A DNA stretch of 64,000 nucleotides from Rusavskia elegans. Its lineage: Eukaryota; Ascomycota; Lecanoromycetes; Teloschistales; Teloschistaceae. The translations under genes were made by a program, and so were the position numbers. The DNA is taken from contig SAUG01000066.1 of NCBI GenBank assembly GCA_011316305.1, forward strand, positions 62,001-126,000. The letters are read 5' to 3'. Below the pieces are notes generated by a model, which did no database searches, was not told the DNA's origin, and saw only the letters and a program-made list of their open reading frames with translations. Numbering within the stretch: position 1 is the stretch's first letter; each line of letters opens with the position of its first letter. This document shows positions 1 to 10,932 of the stretch, piece after piece.

Positions 1-22
1 TGAAATTGGGACTGATAATAGA

Positions 23-409
23 TGACGTGTGTACTCATCACGGATGCGACCATATGGTTCCGTTGTTGCCATGTTTAGTTAACGTTGACGTAGGGGTTAG
101 GTTGATAAAGGTCCCCATCTTGCGAGAGTACGATAAAGTTTGACGTTTCTGGCAGAAAACATGACGTCACGCGTTGCAGTGCGCTTCTCATGTTATTCAC
201 CTCATCTTACTAGGACTTGAATGAATTCCAGAACAAATGGCACACCGAGTATTCCAGGCAAAGTGTACCTCCGGTCGATACCTTTCGATTGGAGGGTGGG
301 TGAGGTCGTGAGGACGGCTCTAAGCGGGCCCCTGCAGGAGGAGGGACGCCGACGCGGGGGTCAGACGAAAGGATGACGTTGAGGCGATTACATATCAATC
401 CATACGTCA
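23..409. promoter_or_regulatory. Cluster of TGACGT (bZIP-type) motifs upstream of GST
   Basis: Six TGACGT hexamers, counting both strands, lie in under 400 bp: 23-28, 86-91, 141-146, the full palindrome TGACGTCA at 162-169, 374-379, and the reverse form ACGTCA at 404-409. TGACGTCA is the classic CRE/ATF site bound by fungal Atf1-type bZIP factors. The cluster ends about 45 bp before the first possible GST start. Stress regulation of the transferase is an inference. The motifs could also serve a gene beyond the left edge. Confidence 0.45.
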
Positions 410-454
410 ACATCCGAAAAAAATGAACCGCTTCACCCACTTGATCTCCGCTAT

Positions 455-1489
455 ATGTACAGAACCCTTCAAAGATCGTTCCAACTCACAAGACATCTTC
501 TTCCACAGTCCCAAACCCGACGATTGAGCTTATTGCCACAAATGGCGTCGCACAGTCTCTACGAAGATTCCACCCCTGCGGAGGTAAAGAATGCGAAGGT
601 ATGTACATTGACATCTAAACTAAAACTCGGTGGGTGCATGGTTGACATGGGGTTTCTTAGGGTCTTCATCTCATCACTATGAACACACCCAACGGACAGA
701 AAGTTCAGATCATGCTCGAAGAGCTCAAGGAAATCTACGGCACCGAATGGACCAAAACGATGATGTGTGACTCTAACAGACTATGAGAGATAATCCCTTG
801 ACGCTGATTTCCAACAAGCAACATCATGACCAACGAGCAGAAGAAGGACTGGTTCTTAAGACTTGATCCCAACGGTACCCTTCCATAAGCCACCATGCCC
901 CACTCCGTCTGACAACGGCATACAGGACGTATTCCGGTCCTCGTGGATAACACACAAGACCCTCCTTTTCCCGTCATGGAGACTAGCGCCGAGCTTCTCT
1001 ACCTTCTCAAATTCGCCGATAAGAAAGACGTCTTCGGTTTCACTGACGAGTTGGAGCGGAGCGAGGCTCTTCAATGGCTCTTCTTCTGGCATGGGTCCGG
1101 CGCCCCGTATCAAGGACAGGTCAATCATTTCGCCAAGTTTGCGAAAGAAAAGATCCCCTGTGCGTATATTCTCTCCTCGTCGTTCAATCTTAGCTGATCG
1201 CGTCCTAGACGCTATCGAGCGCTTCAAGAACGAGACCCTTCGTGTATTTGGTGTCCTCGAAATAAGACTATCTGGCAAGTACACAGGAGAACCAAGGGAC
1301 TACCTTGCAGGGAAAGGCAAAGGGAAGTACTCGGTGGCAGATATATGCACCTGGCCCTGGGTTAAAGGGTGGAACTTCAACTTCTCCAAAGAAGATATGG
1401 AGCCGTTTCCACACGTACTAAAATGGATCGATCGTATTGCTGAGCGACCTGCTGTTCAGCGTGGTATTGGCGACGAGTACAACCAGTAG
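455..1489 (+). CDS. Glutathione S-transferase, URE2-like; five exons
   Basis: The exons that keep one frame are 455-598, 661-764, 819-874, 926-1159 and 1209-1489, giving 272 aa. The joined protein shows a thioredoxin-fold GST N-domain (NGQKVQIMLEEL, then LDPNGRIPVLVDN split by an intron, then METSAELLYLL) and an all-helical C-domain (GKGKGKYSVADICTWPWV, PHVLKWIDRIAERPAVQRG). This is the layout of fungal URE2/YghU-like transferases that conjugate or reduce with glutathione. An in-frame ATG at 542 would give a 243-aa cytosolic form. The extra 29 residues from the ATG at 455 are rich in Arg, Ser, Leu and Gln with no acidic residue, like a mitochondrial presequence. The family call is firm. The start choice is open. 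Confidence 0.85.
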
Positions 1490-2231
1490 GTGGAGGTTTG
1501 GCTCCTTTGTATGACACTCATCGCCGATAAGCAAGCTTTGGATGGTTTTCTGACAGCTCTCGTAAATGAAAAGTATCACATACGCGTGTTGAAAGACGTG
1601 CAACTAGCCATGTCCTGCCTAATGCAATGCAGCATTCCGGTATCTGGGTGCTTGCTGTTTCATCAAGATGCGGTGAACACTTATCTTCCGATGCCTCGAT
1701 AATCTCAAAAACGACAGGTCGATTTGTCCGTTTTTTTAAGTATCTTACAGATGAATCTCACAACATTCCCACTTTTATCGTGTCGATTTCCGCTACGGCT
1801 CTGCCAGTTCTACCAGCCATTGGTTTGCGTATAATCGTAATGTTTTTCCATCAGAACATCAATGTCGTGACAGACACTTGCCTTGGTAGCGGTGCCAGAA
1901 CCTACAATGACCGAACGGAGAGCATCTACACAGAGGGTTTCAACCGTACGCACATCCAAACTGTCCGACCATCAGTCCGCTCGCTTACATATTCTCCAGC
2001 TACACTGCACAATTATCGAAGTAGGCACATGACAATACCCTGTACCCAGCACACGACTGACGATCGTCTCCAGGCCATCGCCACCATCCTGCCACCCAGC
2101 ATCCCTCCGATAGAGGTCAGGAACCTGGAATCGTACATCGCCACACAAGAATCATCATAGATCGATTCGAGACATTCCTCAACGTGCCACCAAACCACTG
2201 CCCACCTGTCAAACCTTTACGCGGATATCCT
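1490..2231. other. Intergenic or 5' region without a supported gene
   Basis: An open frame (ending at 2160) runs through much of this stretch, but its translation shows no recognisable domain. The frame of the downstream gene is open back to about 2061 without an ATG, so part of 2061-2231 may be an exon of that gene reached by splicing. Confidence 0.4.
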
Positions 2232-3230
2232 ATGCACCCACATCACAATGGCCCTCGGTTCTCTCCACCTCCAACATTGCAGGCTTCAACACTACAGCCA
2301 GCCGCTTCTAGCTCAGAGGCTGCTAAAAGCCATGCGGTTTCGTACCAAAGGCCTGGACCACGTTCAGCACCGTCTATCGCTCCTGCCCAAATGCCAGACA
2401 TACCTGGCACCCACCTTTTTGAACTCCAACACGGAGAGGACGGTTTTGGAGAGCAAGTCAACGAAGTTCTAATCCAAAGGCCCCGTACTTGTCCACCACC
2501 TTCTGAAATGCAAGTCTTCGGCTCAGGAATGGCTTTTCCACAGGAGTGCACCACTCCATTGGCAGTCCAAGTATCTCGAAATCGATTGGGTCGCCCAGCC
2601 ATAGATACCCTACAGAACAGCGACCAGCCTCGTCCAATGACTGTCCCGACATCCGCACCTCAAGTTCCTGCATCGGAAAATCATTTCCAGCTTCCTCGTG
2701 CTCCGGTTGCCGTTCCAACAACCGTACCAAGACATCAACCCAGCGGCCAAACACCGGCCGAAGGTAATGGATCAGCGACTGCTAAACGTCCACATGCAGC
2801 ACTAGTAGCGGGCAGGCAAGCGCGATGGGAGAACATGACCCTTGACGAAGCCGAAAAAAACCGCCGCCAGAAAAACAACCCGTGCAAGCTAAGGATAAAA
2901 GCGGCGAGGCAGGCGGCACGAGGGAAGGAGGAGATGGCTGCTGCAAATGAGATGGCTACAGCGAACGAGATGGGCACTTCGAATGAAATTATTTCTGCAA
3001 ATACCATGGCTACCGAGAACAAGATGGCTGCCGCGAACAACATAGCTGGTGCAGATGAGAAGATGACTCCGAATGAAATGGCAGCTGCGAACAACATGCC
3101 CACTGCGAACGGGCAAGTCGACAAGTCAGTACATGAGGTGCCTGACAATCTCAAGCTAGAAGATGCTGGAAATGGCGACATATTTCGTTTCGTGGATGGA
3201 AAGGTGGATGTAGGGGAATGGTTGGAGTAA
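2232..3230 (+). CDS. Unknown protein with Pro-rich N-half and MAAANEM-type repeats
   Basis: I do not recognise this protein. The first in-frame ATG (2232) gives about 332 aa, but the frame is open upstream to about 2061, so a 5' exon may be missing. The N-terminal two thirds are rich in Pro, Ser and Gln and look disordered. A basic stretch follows (DEAEKNRRQKNNPCKLRIKAA, residues about 205-225), with a spacing of charges that could bind nucleic acid. Next comes an imperfect seven-residue repeat built on M-A-(A/T)-A-N-E/N-M, about nine copies at 2932-3115, and an acidic tail ending in GEWLE. The repeat has drifted copy by copy, which argues for an old, translated repeat. Expression evidence would be needed to be sure it is a gene. 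Confidence 0.5.
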   Translation: MHPHHNGPRFSPPPTLQASTLQPAASSSEAAKSHAVSYQRPGPRSAPSIAPAQMPDIPGTHLFELQHGEDGFGEQVNEVLIQRPRTCPPPSEMQVFGSGMAFPQECTTPLAVQVSRNRLGRPAIDTLQNSDQPRPMTVPTSAPQVPASENHFQLPRAPVAVPTTVPRHQPSGQTPAEGNGSATAKRPHAALVAGRQARWENMTLDEAEKNRRQKNNPCKLRIKAARQAARGKEEMAAANEMATANEMGTSNEIISANTMATENKMAAANNIAGADEKMTPNEMAAANNMPTANGQVDKSVHEVPDNLKLEDAGNGDIFRFVDGKVDVGEWLE

Positions 3231-3631
3231 GGACTCATTGATCTGTATGAGAAAGGAATGGTTTCAAGATGGTCTTGCTGCTGCAGCTGCTCTTCGTGCT
3301 GATACTAGCTGAACTGTCAGAGAGAAGGTGCTAAACATAGTATTGACTAATAATGCATCTTCTAGAGAATGTCTTACCCAACTTGGTGGCACCACGTTTG
3401 GAACTTTCCAAGACACAGCAACGTCCCAAAGTAGCATACGACTCGATCTTGTCGCCGGCAGTGACCGGTGATTGCGACATCGCCGCATCGAAACGACGAT
3501 GGAAAATCCAGATTGTCCTCCAATGCATGACACCATGGCCAGAAAACGGAGATACCAAACGCGTACTCAAAACATCGCAAATACTCCTAACATTCAACCC
3601 CCTCTCCTCCATCCCCCGAATCCCACAACGC
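3231..3631. other. Intergenic between convergent genes
   Basis: No supported gene is seen. This is the 3' side of both the unknown protein (plus) and the eIF4E gene (minus). Confidence 0.5.
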
Positions 3632-4516
3632 CTAAATCCCCTCCGCCTCCGCCTCCTTCAACATAACCCTCTCCGCCTCCCCTTCCCCCACCTTCGCCCT
3701 CTCCATCCTCGCATCCTCCTCCCCCTCCTTCTTCCTAGCCGCAACCGCTTCATCAAAACCCTTGTGCTCGCTATGGGCCTTATAATAATAAGTCCCCTCC
3801 TTCGGTTTGAGTTCATCTGAAAGCTGGGCCAGAACGACGTCGCGGATGGCGTTGACTGAGGTTTCGAAGTTGGCGCGGCGGTTCCAGATGGTGATGTGGG
3901 CGCTGTTGAAACGGCGGGAGAAGGAGAGGCCGCAGAGGTCGTCGCCTGGATGAAATTGGGGTCGGGTAAGTGTATGTCATGATGTGGGGGGCAGGAGGCA
4001 AGGGTAAGGGAATAGAAGGAGAGCGTTCATACCACTTTGAATCGCATCACTAAACTGCTCACCAACCGCCAACATCAACACCTCCTTCCAAAACTCCTCG
4101 CTCAAATTATTCTTCACTCGAAACGTCCACGACCCACCATGCACGTTCCTCGGATCCTCCCATACAGGTTGCACGCCGCGCTTGAAGAAATGGATGCTAT
4201 CCCGCGTCTTCAAATTCTGCAGCGGGAGCTGGTTGAAGCATTCCCAGAAAGTTTTGATCGTGATGATGGATTTCAGCAAGGTGGTCAGACGATCCTCGTA
4301 CGCGGCGGAAGCGTCGGCCGTGAAGGAGGATTTTTCGTGGTAGAAGGACCAGGCGTGGCGGAATGGTGGGGGGCGGATTGTGCGGTACATGTTTAGTTTT
4401 AGGGCGGTGCGGTCGTTGGAGGCGGGGGTGATTGGGGAAGAATTTGCGGATTCGGAGATGCTTGAGAGACCGTTGAGTTGAAGTTTAGGCGCGGCTGGGG
4501 GCGTGGGAGGTGCCAT
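3632..4516 (-). CDS. eIF4E-family cap-binding protein, class II (4EHP/eIF4E2-like)
   Basis: The exons are 4516-4033 and 3945-3632, with a 87-nt intron, giving 265 aa. The core of the eIF4E fold is visible: RHAWSFYHEK, then FWECFNQLP, then IHFFKRGVQPVWEDPRNVHGGSW, then FSRRFNSAHITIWNRRA across the splice. The second cap-stacking Trp and its following Glu are present (VWEDP). Where canonical eIF4E has the first Trp, this protein has Tyr in the SAAYEDRL segment, which is the class II (4EHP) state. That points to a translational repressor or accessory cap binder rather than the main initiation factor. I chose the ATG that opens MAPPTPPA. The frame is open further up to 4795, with another Met at 4606, so a longer N-terminus is possible. 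The C-terminal tail is highly charged (repeated E, K, A). Confidence 0.82.
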
Positions 4517-5537
4517 GTTGGCGAGTGTGGTTTCGATGCGGCTTGTTAAGAAAGGCCGGCCAGCGGCACCTTTATGGGTGTCAGATACATGTGAAACAAT
4601 GGCCATGGTGGTAAGTGAAGCAGTGCTGAGGAACATGAGAGGGAAGAAGGAATATATGACGGGACTGTTTTGCTGATGTGATTCAGAGCAAGACAGTGTG
4701 AAGAATGATACGAATGATCTTTGCAGGATAGGAAAGGGTTCAGCACTTTGCAGGTCTTGACCTGGAATATATGGACAGTGTGAAAGCAGCAACAAGAGGT
4801 AGTGCGTAACCTCTGGTTACAATGATATTACAGGTCAACCCTCTTCGTACCATCAAAACAGCGAGATGAGAAGCTTAGCTTCCCAGGAAAACCAAGAGCC
4901 GAACGAACATGCATGATTACCACACAATGTGAAACACAAAGAGCCTACCTGTAGAAGTTCGGCCAGCAGAGAAGCTGGGTCAAGCTGGCGGAACGACGTG
5001 TTTCGAAGCGGATGTCTAATGAAGCATCAGTCACATTGATGGTGCTCCACGTATCGAGGCAGTATGCCAGTGGGTAGATGCTGACGACGCCAGGGGCCAT
5101 TTGAAACACGCAAGTACAGTATGGAGTATTCCCAACCTACCAACTGTGATGCTGCCTGGTTTTGAAGTCCCAGATATTCAAAATAGGGATCCTGACAACC
5201 ACTCCGACGGTCTATGCTATCCGAAAAGTGTGGAAACACAAAAGAAGACATTCTGCTGTAAATAACGGCTGACCTGTCGTTTCATACTCCGCTCAGCCGC
5301 ATGCAGTCCAGTCCTCAAAGGCGCTTGGCCTTGGCGTCTGCGCAACGTCGATCCCTCCCGGCGCTAATGCAAGTCACCTCATGGCTTTGCAGATCATCTA
5401 ATTTGGTGCTTGGGAAGCGGCGGTGAGCTGGATATGCCAAGCCTCAACAACAGGACAGCTTTTGTATTCATCATGGCTTTACTTATCATGTCTCGCATTC
5501 TGTCCGATACAACTTTCAAAACACAGACGTCACAGAC
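4517..5537. other. Intergenic region between divergent genes
   Basis: About 1 kb separates the eIF4E start (minus) from the NOPCHAP1-like start (plus). An open minus frame continues to 4795 and may include 5' UTR or an alternative N-terminus of eIF4E. Nothing else is supported. Confidence 0.4.
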
Positions 5538-6569
5538 ATGAACGTGGTTTTCTCTACAGCCGCCGGCCTTCTCGCGGCCGATACCCTTTGCAAGAAACGC
5601 AAGTCCACTTCACGCAGAGTCACTCGAGTCCCCATGTCTACCTCTTCCTCCCACTCGTCCTCCTCAGAATCCTCCCTTCCACCATCTAGACCATATCACA
5701 GACGACGACGAAAACACAGAAGCCCCCGAACCACCAGCTCAACCATTCGCTCCAGCCCTTCGACATCTTCAGCTTCCACTACTTCCCCTCCCTCCTCCTC
5801 ATCAAAATCCACAACCACAAAGTCCGACTCCGAACATCCCTCCACGGATCCCTCAGAATCCACCGTCACCCACTTCCACCGCATCTGCCACGGCCGTCTG
5901 CCCAAAAGTATCAAACACAGGAGTCAATTACCCGACTACAATACCCTCATGACGAGATACATTTCACCAGAGCGTTACTCATCATCCGATGCTTCATCAC
6001 TTTCAGATTCATCAGACGACACATCATCTTCAATCACAGTCAGCTCGTCTTCTGGCTCCGAACTCAGCTCTGATTCCGAATCTACAACTTCCACCAACTC
6101 AGCCTCCTCATCCTCAATAGCCTCCTCCTCTACAACACCAGCTCTACCTCCTCACATTACCCAAACCTCCTTACCCGCCCCATCCCCCCTCCATTCCCGC
6201 CTCTCAAACTTCCTCCCAACCATCCGCGCCTCCAATGCCGAGCTCGAACGTGAGCGACTAGCCGGAACCCTCAACAAGCGAGACATCGAAAACCCCACTC
6301 CTTTCAGCGACGGGGGTTCATCATCAGAAGAAGAGAAACGCTACATAGAAATGGACCTCGGTCTCGGTGTCCTGGAAGAGAAGAAGGGTGCAGGCGATAT
6401 TACGCCCTCGGGGATCAAAAGGGCGAGATCGAGGGAAAGCGAAATCAGGCTTTCGGCGGCTGGAGAAGATGTGAGCCCGCTTGAGGCGTTGATGGGGAGA
6501 CGGGGGGGAAGGACGCCGGAGGCGAGGGAGAGGAAGAGGAGGAAGGTGGGCATTGAGGTTGTGGATTGA
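5538..6569 (+). CDS. NOPCHAP1/DUF4598-like protein (snoRNP assembly chaperone family)
   Basis: A single exon gives 343 aa. The N-terminal 200 residues are Ser/Thr-rich and low in complexity. The conserved part is near residues 220-290: LHSRLSNFLPTIRASNAELE, then RDIEN, then KRYIEMDLGLGVLEEKK. These match what I recall of the DUF4598 (C12orf45/NOPCHAP1) family, which in humans helps load NOP58 for box C/D snoRNP assembly. A basic tail (RERKRRK) could act as a nuclear signal. The first ATG (5538) adds a short hydrophobic stretch, and a later ATG at 5634 would start directly in the Ser-rich region. The family call rests on motif memory, not on a search, and the start is uncertain. Confidence 0.6.
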   Translation: MNVVFSTAAGLLAADTLCKKRKSTSRRVTRVPMSTSSSHSSSSESSLPPSRPYHRRRRKHRSPRTTSSTIRSSPSTSSASTTSPPSSSSKSTTTKSDSEHPSTDPSESTVTHFHRICHGRLPKSIKHRSQLPDYNTLMTRYISPERYSSSDASSLSDSSDDTSSSITVSSSSGSELSSDSESTTSTNSASSSSIASSSTTPALPPHITQTSLPAPSPLHSRLSNFLPTIRASNAELERERLAGTLNKRDIENPTPFSDGGSSSEEEKRYIEMDLGLGVLEEKKGAGDITPSGIKRARSRESEIRLSAAGEDVSPLEALMGRRGGRTPEARERKRRKVGIEVVD

Positions 6570-6792
6570 AAAAAAGTTGCTGCTATCATCCGGACTCAGG
6601 GGCTACTTGTGGATAGGATAGACCGAGATACCCCTGAATATGAAATTGTTTGCAGGATATTAAGCAGAAAGTATGAAATAAGCTCAGTGCTTGCGTATAT
6701 TATTCTATCTGGTGCATGCACGAGATTCCCTCCATATCGTACACCAAAGCCACATGCATCTCGACTATACTCCAGCCAGTTGTCGCAACTCT

Positions 6793-8645
6793 TCAAGTCA
6801 CTTCCTGGACCCTACACTTCCATCCCGAATCCTGACTCAGCAACGGTAAACTATCCACAAAGTCAGTATGTCTCTCCCTACAACAAAGAGCCGTACCAAA
6901 TCCAAAAGGAAGAATACGAACCTAGCACCCAAACACCACCCCAACTCATTCCCCGCAATCTTCTTCGCAATCCTCACTTCCCGCCCAATCGGCATCTCAT
7001 ACCCCGTATGCAACAACGCCATCATGAAGTTCAAATCAAGGCAATATTCCGGCCGCCCCTTCAATTCCTCCTGCGCGCCCTTGATCCCTTCAAAAACACT
7101 CCAACCGGCCTTGCCCTCACATACTTTGGCCGTGGTATCACGCAGTTCGCGGAGCGAGAAGGATTCCGGCATCCCCAACGGCTGTGTGCGGTCGTAGAAG
7201 TAAGAGAAAATGTAGACGTCTTCCTGGGCGAAAGTTTTCTCCAGAGAGGGTTGATGGACGCCGCGGAAGGAGCAAGGGGCGAGTTTGCATGCGGCGTCCT
7301 TTTCGAGTATTTTCTCGGCGAGGCCACGGCATTGCGCCGCGCTGCTGTCTGAGGGGCCGACCATGTTGAGATTGATATATTCGGTGCCGTCGTCGAGCGT
7401 GACGTTGATTAGTCGGTTCATGCCTGGTGTGATGCAAGGATTGGAGATGGGTTCTTTGATCCAGTCGGGGTTCTCTTTTGATGAGTCGCGTTTGGCTTTG
7501 GTGACGGCTTTGTGGATTGCTTTGCGGGCTTCCATCAGGCCGTAACCGAGGTGAGAATGCTGATAGAGGTCGAAGTCCCGACCACCGAATTTGAGTTTGT
7601 ATTTATGGTCACCTTCTTGCAGCTTTTCTGGTAGACCTTTCGAAGGGCTTTTGAAAGTTGGTTCGAAGACGATTTGGGTGGAGCCACCTCCAAGATCAAA
7701 GACGGCCGCTGTGGGACTCTTGTCTGGGCCTCCAATCTTTCCGAGGAGGTAATTTGTGGTGATCCATGCGTATACACCTTCGTCTTTGCCATCCATGACT
7801 TGAACACCACCCATCTCATCCGAAACAACGGGAAACGGGAACTTCGTCTCCAGACGTGTGCGGACGGCGGCCAAGATTTTCTGGCTTAGCTCGTCGCCCA
7901 ACTTTCGAAGTCCTGCCGTGGCCTTGACTGCGACTGGGGTGCAGCTCTTCAACTTGTCCGGTACCGTTTGCACGGCGACATCCATCAGAACATCCAGGCT
8001 TTTTGCAGCCCCTTCAGCGTCCTCCCTGTATGAGCTCAATCCAGAGCCTCCTTCTTTTTTCTCCGTCATCTTAAATTGCTCATCTTCAAGTTCAGGCGTA
8101 CCGCCGCAATTATTGAAACGATATACGTGTACTCGTGAGCCGGTGCTGCCGGCATCAATCATTATGGCATACTGTATTAGAGGTTTGTCGGGTGAACTAG
8201 ATTTCGTGCATTTCGTCTTCCCCGGGGCGGTTTCCGCTACGCTGGGAGACCCATTAGATGTTGCATGACCTGGAGTGCTCCATTAGCAAGTGCTCGCAGG
8301 CAGGGGGTTGACCTTCTGACCTTTAACCAACTCCTTAACTTCACCCGCTGTATTACTCGGTGCGAACAAATACAATAGAAAAAGGACAAACGCAATTATA
8401 CCCCCCGTCTTCAACAACCTCGATCTTTGTCCCCCCGTCATCCACGATTCCTTGATGTTCTCCACTGTGTCTGATGAGGCGGTACTCCAACCGCTGTTCC
8501 TCTGCCTGTTTACCTTCCCGTAGGAATCTCTTCCGTGGTTGTTATTCGGCTTTGGCAACGAGATCGATCGCTTTCGGGGCGACGAAGTGAAGCTGATGTA
8601 CGACCATAAACCAGGACGTCTTCGTGTGTCAACCCCTGTGGACAT
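6793..8645 (-). CDS. GDA1: Guanosine-diphosphatase / apyrase, GDA1/CD39 family (Golgi)
   Basis: The exons are 8645-8321, 8269-6922 and 6850-6793, giving 576 aa. The protein is type II: a cytosolic basic N-terminus, one membrane anchor near residues 80-95 (GGIIAFVLFLLYLFAP), then the lumenal catalytic domain. All five apyrase conserved regions can be read: DAGSTGSRVHVYRF, KATAGLR, the catalytic-Glu segment DEGVYAWITTNYLLG, DLGGGSTQI and NELGWCLGA. In yeast this enzyme turns GDP (from mannosyl transfer) into GMP, which drives GDP-mannose import. The last intron (71 nt, with an ATACTGAC branch site) was chosen because it restores the usual family ending LPLL...GWKCRV. Without it the frame would end in an atypical hydrophobic tail. 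Confidence 0.93.
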
Positions 8646-9002
8646 AGAAGGACGGGCCGACGAAGAAATTTTGAGTAAATAACGTCCAAGTCAATCAACG
8701 TTATGTACTCATGCGCAAGGGAGGGGAAGGCACAATGAGAGTACGAACTCCAAGGTCATGAAGCAGAGGAGTTCAGAAAACGCAACGAGACGCTCGTGGG
8801 CAGGGATGTTGGTTGGGGCTGCTGACTTCGTCGCTGCCAGGTGTTGGCCATCCTTATCTTATCGGCGATGCCCCTTTTCTCGCCACCCCCTGTTAATCAC
8901 AAATACTGGATTTGAATAACGGCAATACAATGTTGATGATCAAAGCTAAGCTTAAGTCTATTGCTCGCGTGATTATATATATACATGCCACATATCGCTG
9001 CT
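8646..9002. other. Intergenic, tandem minus-strand genes
   Basis: This holds the promoter side of GDA1 and the 3' side of the PPPDE gene. No gene is seen. Confidence 0.4.
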
Positions 9003-10932
9003 CTATGCTAGTACTTGCTCGACCTCAAGGACCAGATCCTTCAAGTCGTCGCTAAAGGACTTCTTGGCGTTAACAGTACCTCTGGCATCCAGTGCATTGC
9101 AAAGCTCCATAAGCTCGCCCTGCCGCGGAGCACCATACACTAAAAGTCCAATGGCAGTCAGGAGACCTCTGACACAGTCTTTGCTCTCATTCTCGTTCGT
9201 CAAAGTTTCCAATAAGCTGGCAATCAGTTCGACCTGGGCAGACTCCCTGAGAAGATCTTCCTTCTCCTCCAAACGCCGTAGATGATTGAAGGCCGCTATA
9301 TTAAAAGCCAGAGAAGCGGCAGCCACTCTTACTGGAGGATGAGCCGTGTCTAAAAGCGACGATGTCACTAGCTGAAGGAGCTTCGTGCAGAGTTCCCCGT
9401 CTTGTAGGAGTTGAGTAGCGAGAATGGGAGATGTGAAAAGATTGCAGGCCAGTTGCAGAGTCACGATACGAAGACTGTAGGGACACTCTTCGCTCAACGT
9501 ATTTGTTTTGGTGAAAATCTTGCTGACAGTGGAGTCAGAATGTTCACTTGCAAGATAGCCACTGACGCGCTGATCCACCAGCGCACACCGAAGTATGTCA
9601 ATATCTGGGAAGAGAGAATCTGGTGGCGTGGTCTCGATAGACTGGACAACAAAAGCAGTGATTGTAGGTAGCGATGGCAGAGGAGCATCGGAAGCACCTG
9701 AAGCTTCACGGGTACAGATGAAGTCTTTCAAGGCGCTGACCGCGGGATCGCTGCCCCGAGGACCCATCTTGGCGATCAGCTTCTCCAGTGGAGGAATCTT
9801 CGAGTATGTGACGGACTTGTGTCTACGTTGTAGGATGTGCAGCCTGAGGTTGTTGTGTGGGTGCGGAGGATGGGCCATCTGTATGAGCATACGGACATTG
9901 CCACGAAGCTGACCTTCACTAGCACCGACCCATTCGTTCTCTTTCTCTCCCTTTAGGAAGCTCATGAAAGTTGGGGTGGCCCGAACTTGATACTTGGAGC
10001 CAATTTCGTAGGCTTCGCTGAGATCGACCTTGATCAAAATCGCCTTGTCGCCTGCTTCCGCTGCAAGTTCGTCGTATGCTGGATACACCAGTTTGCATGG
10101 CGGACAGGTTGCTGAAGTGAAGAAGATGACTGCGCACGAGTTTCTTGCCGCTGTGAGGAGTGTGTCCAGCTTCTTCAATGTCGTTACTTGATGGACTTGT
10201 CCGGTAGGAATCCCGCTAGCTCCATTGACCTGACCTGACTGCGCATTGGAGTGGCCATTCACAACACCGTTGAAGGTACTGCTCGGTTGGTGCTGCGAGG
10301 GGATGGCGGCGGGAGCCACAGGCGCCTGTGTAATGCCTCGCATAGCAGAATCGAGTTGAGGTTTCAGCATTTGGCCAAACGGAGTATTTAGAACTGTTTG
10401 AGGTAGGGATGTGATATGGTCAGGTATGCCTCTCCCGAGCAGGAACATGGCGAAGTCATTTGTGAAGTTGTTGCAGTTGTGGGTGAACAAGTCATACGAC
10501 TGCAGGATCTTAGACACTTGGTCGTACGCAGGATTGGTTGTGAAAACCAACCTCGACAGTATATATCTCTTTAAGAGAGTCCAGGTACTCAAGTATGATG
10601 TCCAAGGGCAAATCAGTCCTGCCTAACGGTATTATCTCCATTGGTCGGCCATGGTGTGTAGCACCCGGATATGTCTGTTGTATTCCAGCCCCGAAGAAGT
10701 ATTCTATTCCACCAAACACCAAGGCCGTGTGGTAAACCGCATCAATATGAGTGCCGAGAAACGACAGAGACATCTAACCAACGTGAGCGAACGGTGTGCC
10801 AAATCGTGTTGTCGACATACTTGTCTCGCAAGACCCTAAGGTACAGAAGAGTCAGCGAATGTACAGCAGAGGGGCTATGTTCTCGGGACGTTGTACTTGA
10901 GAGAGGTCGTAAACATACAACTCGACATCCAT
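9003..10932 (-). CDS. PPPDE (DeSI-type) peptidase - thioredoxin - PUL domain protein
   Basis: The exons are 10932-10897, 10835-10821 (only 15 nt), 10773-10552 and 10499-9003, giving 589 aa. The PPPDE domain has the catalytic His ([17 protein letters not shown]) and Cys (THNCNNF), as in DeSI deSUMOylating/deubiquitinating isopeptidases. A linker of about 70 residues follows, then a thioredoxin domain with a CPPC active site ([19 protein letters not shown]) and the cis-Pro segment RATPTFMSF. The C-terminal third is helical and Leu-rich and fits a PUL (PLAA C-terminal) armadillo-like domain, which in PLAA/Doa1 binds Cdc48/p97. This three-domain order is known in fungi. It suggests a Cdc48-linked SUMO or ubiquitin protease with a redox module. 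The intron before the Cys was placed so that the frame reads [15 protein letters not shown]. Confidence 0.88.

Noticed and set aside
863..1489. Single 208-aa frame starting at TTG over the GST
   Set aside because: It crosses two introns. The spliced model restores conserved GST motifs in one frame.
2735..3238. Minus-strand frame opposite the repeat-bearing protein
   Set aside because: Its Ala/Phe/Ile repeats mirror the plus-strand repeat. It has no independent evidence.
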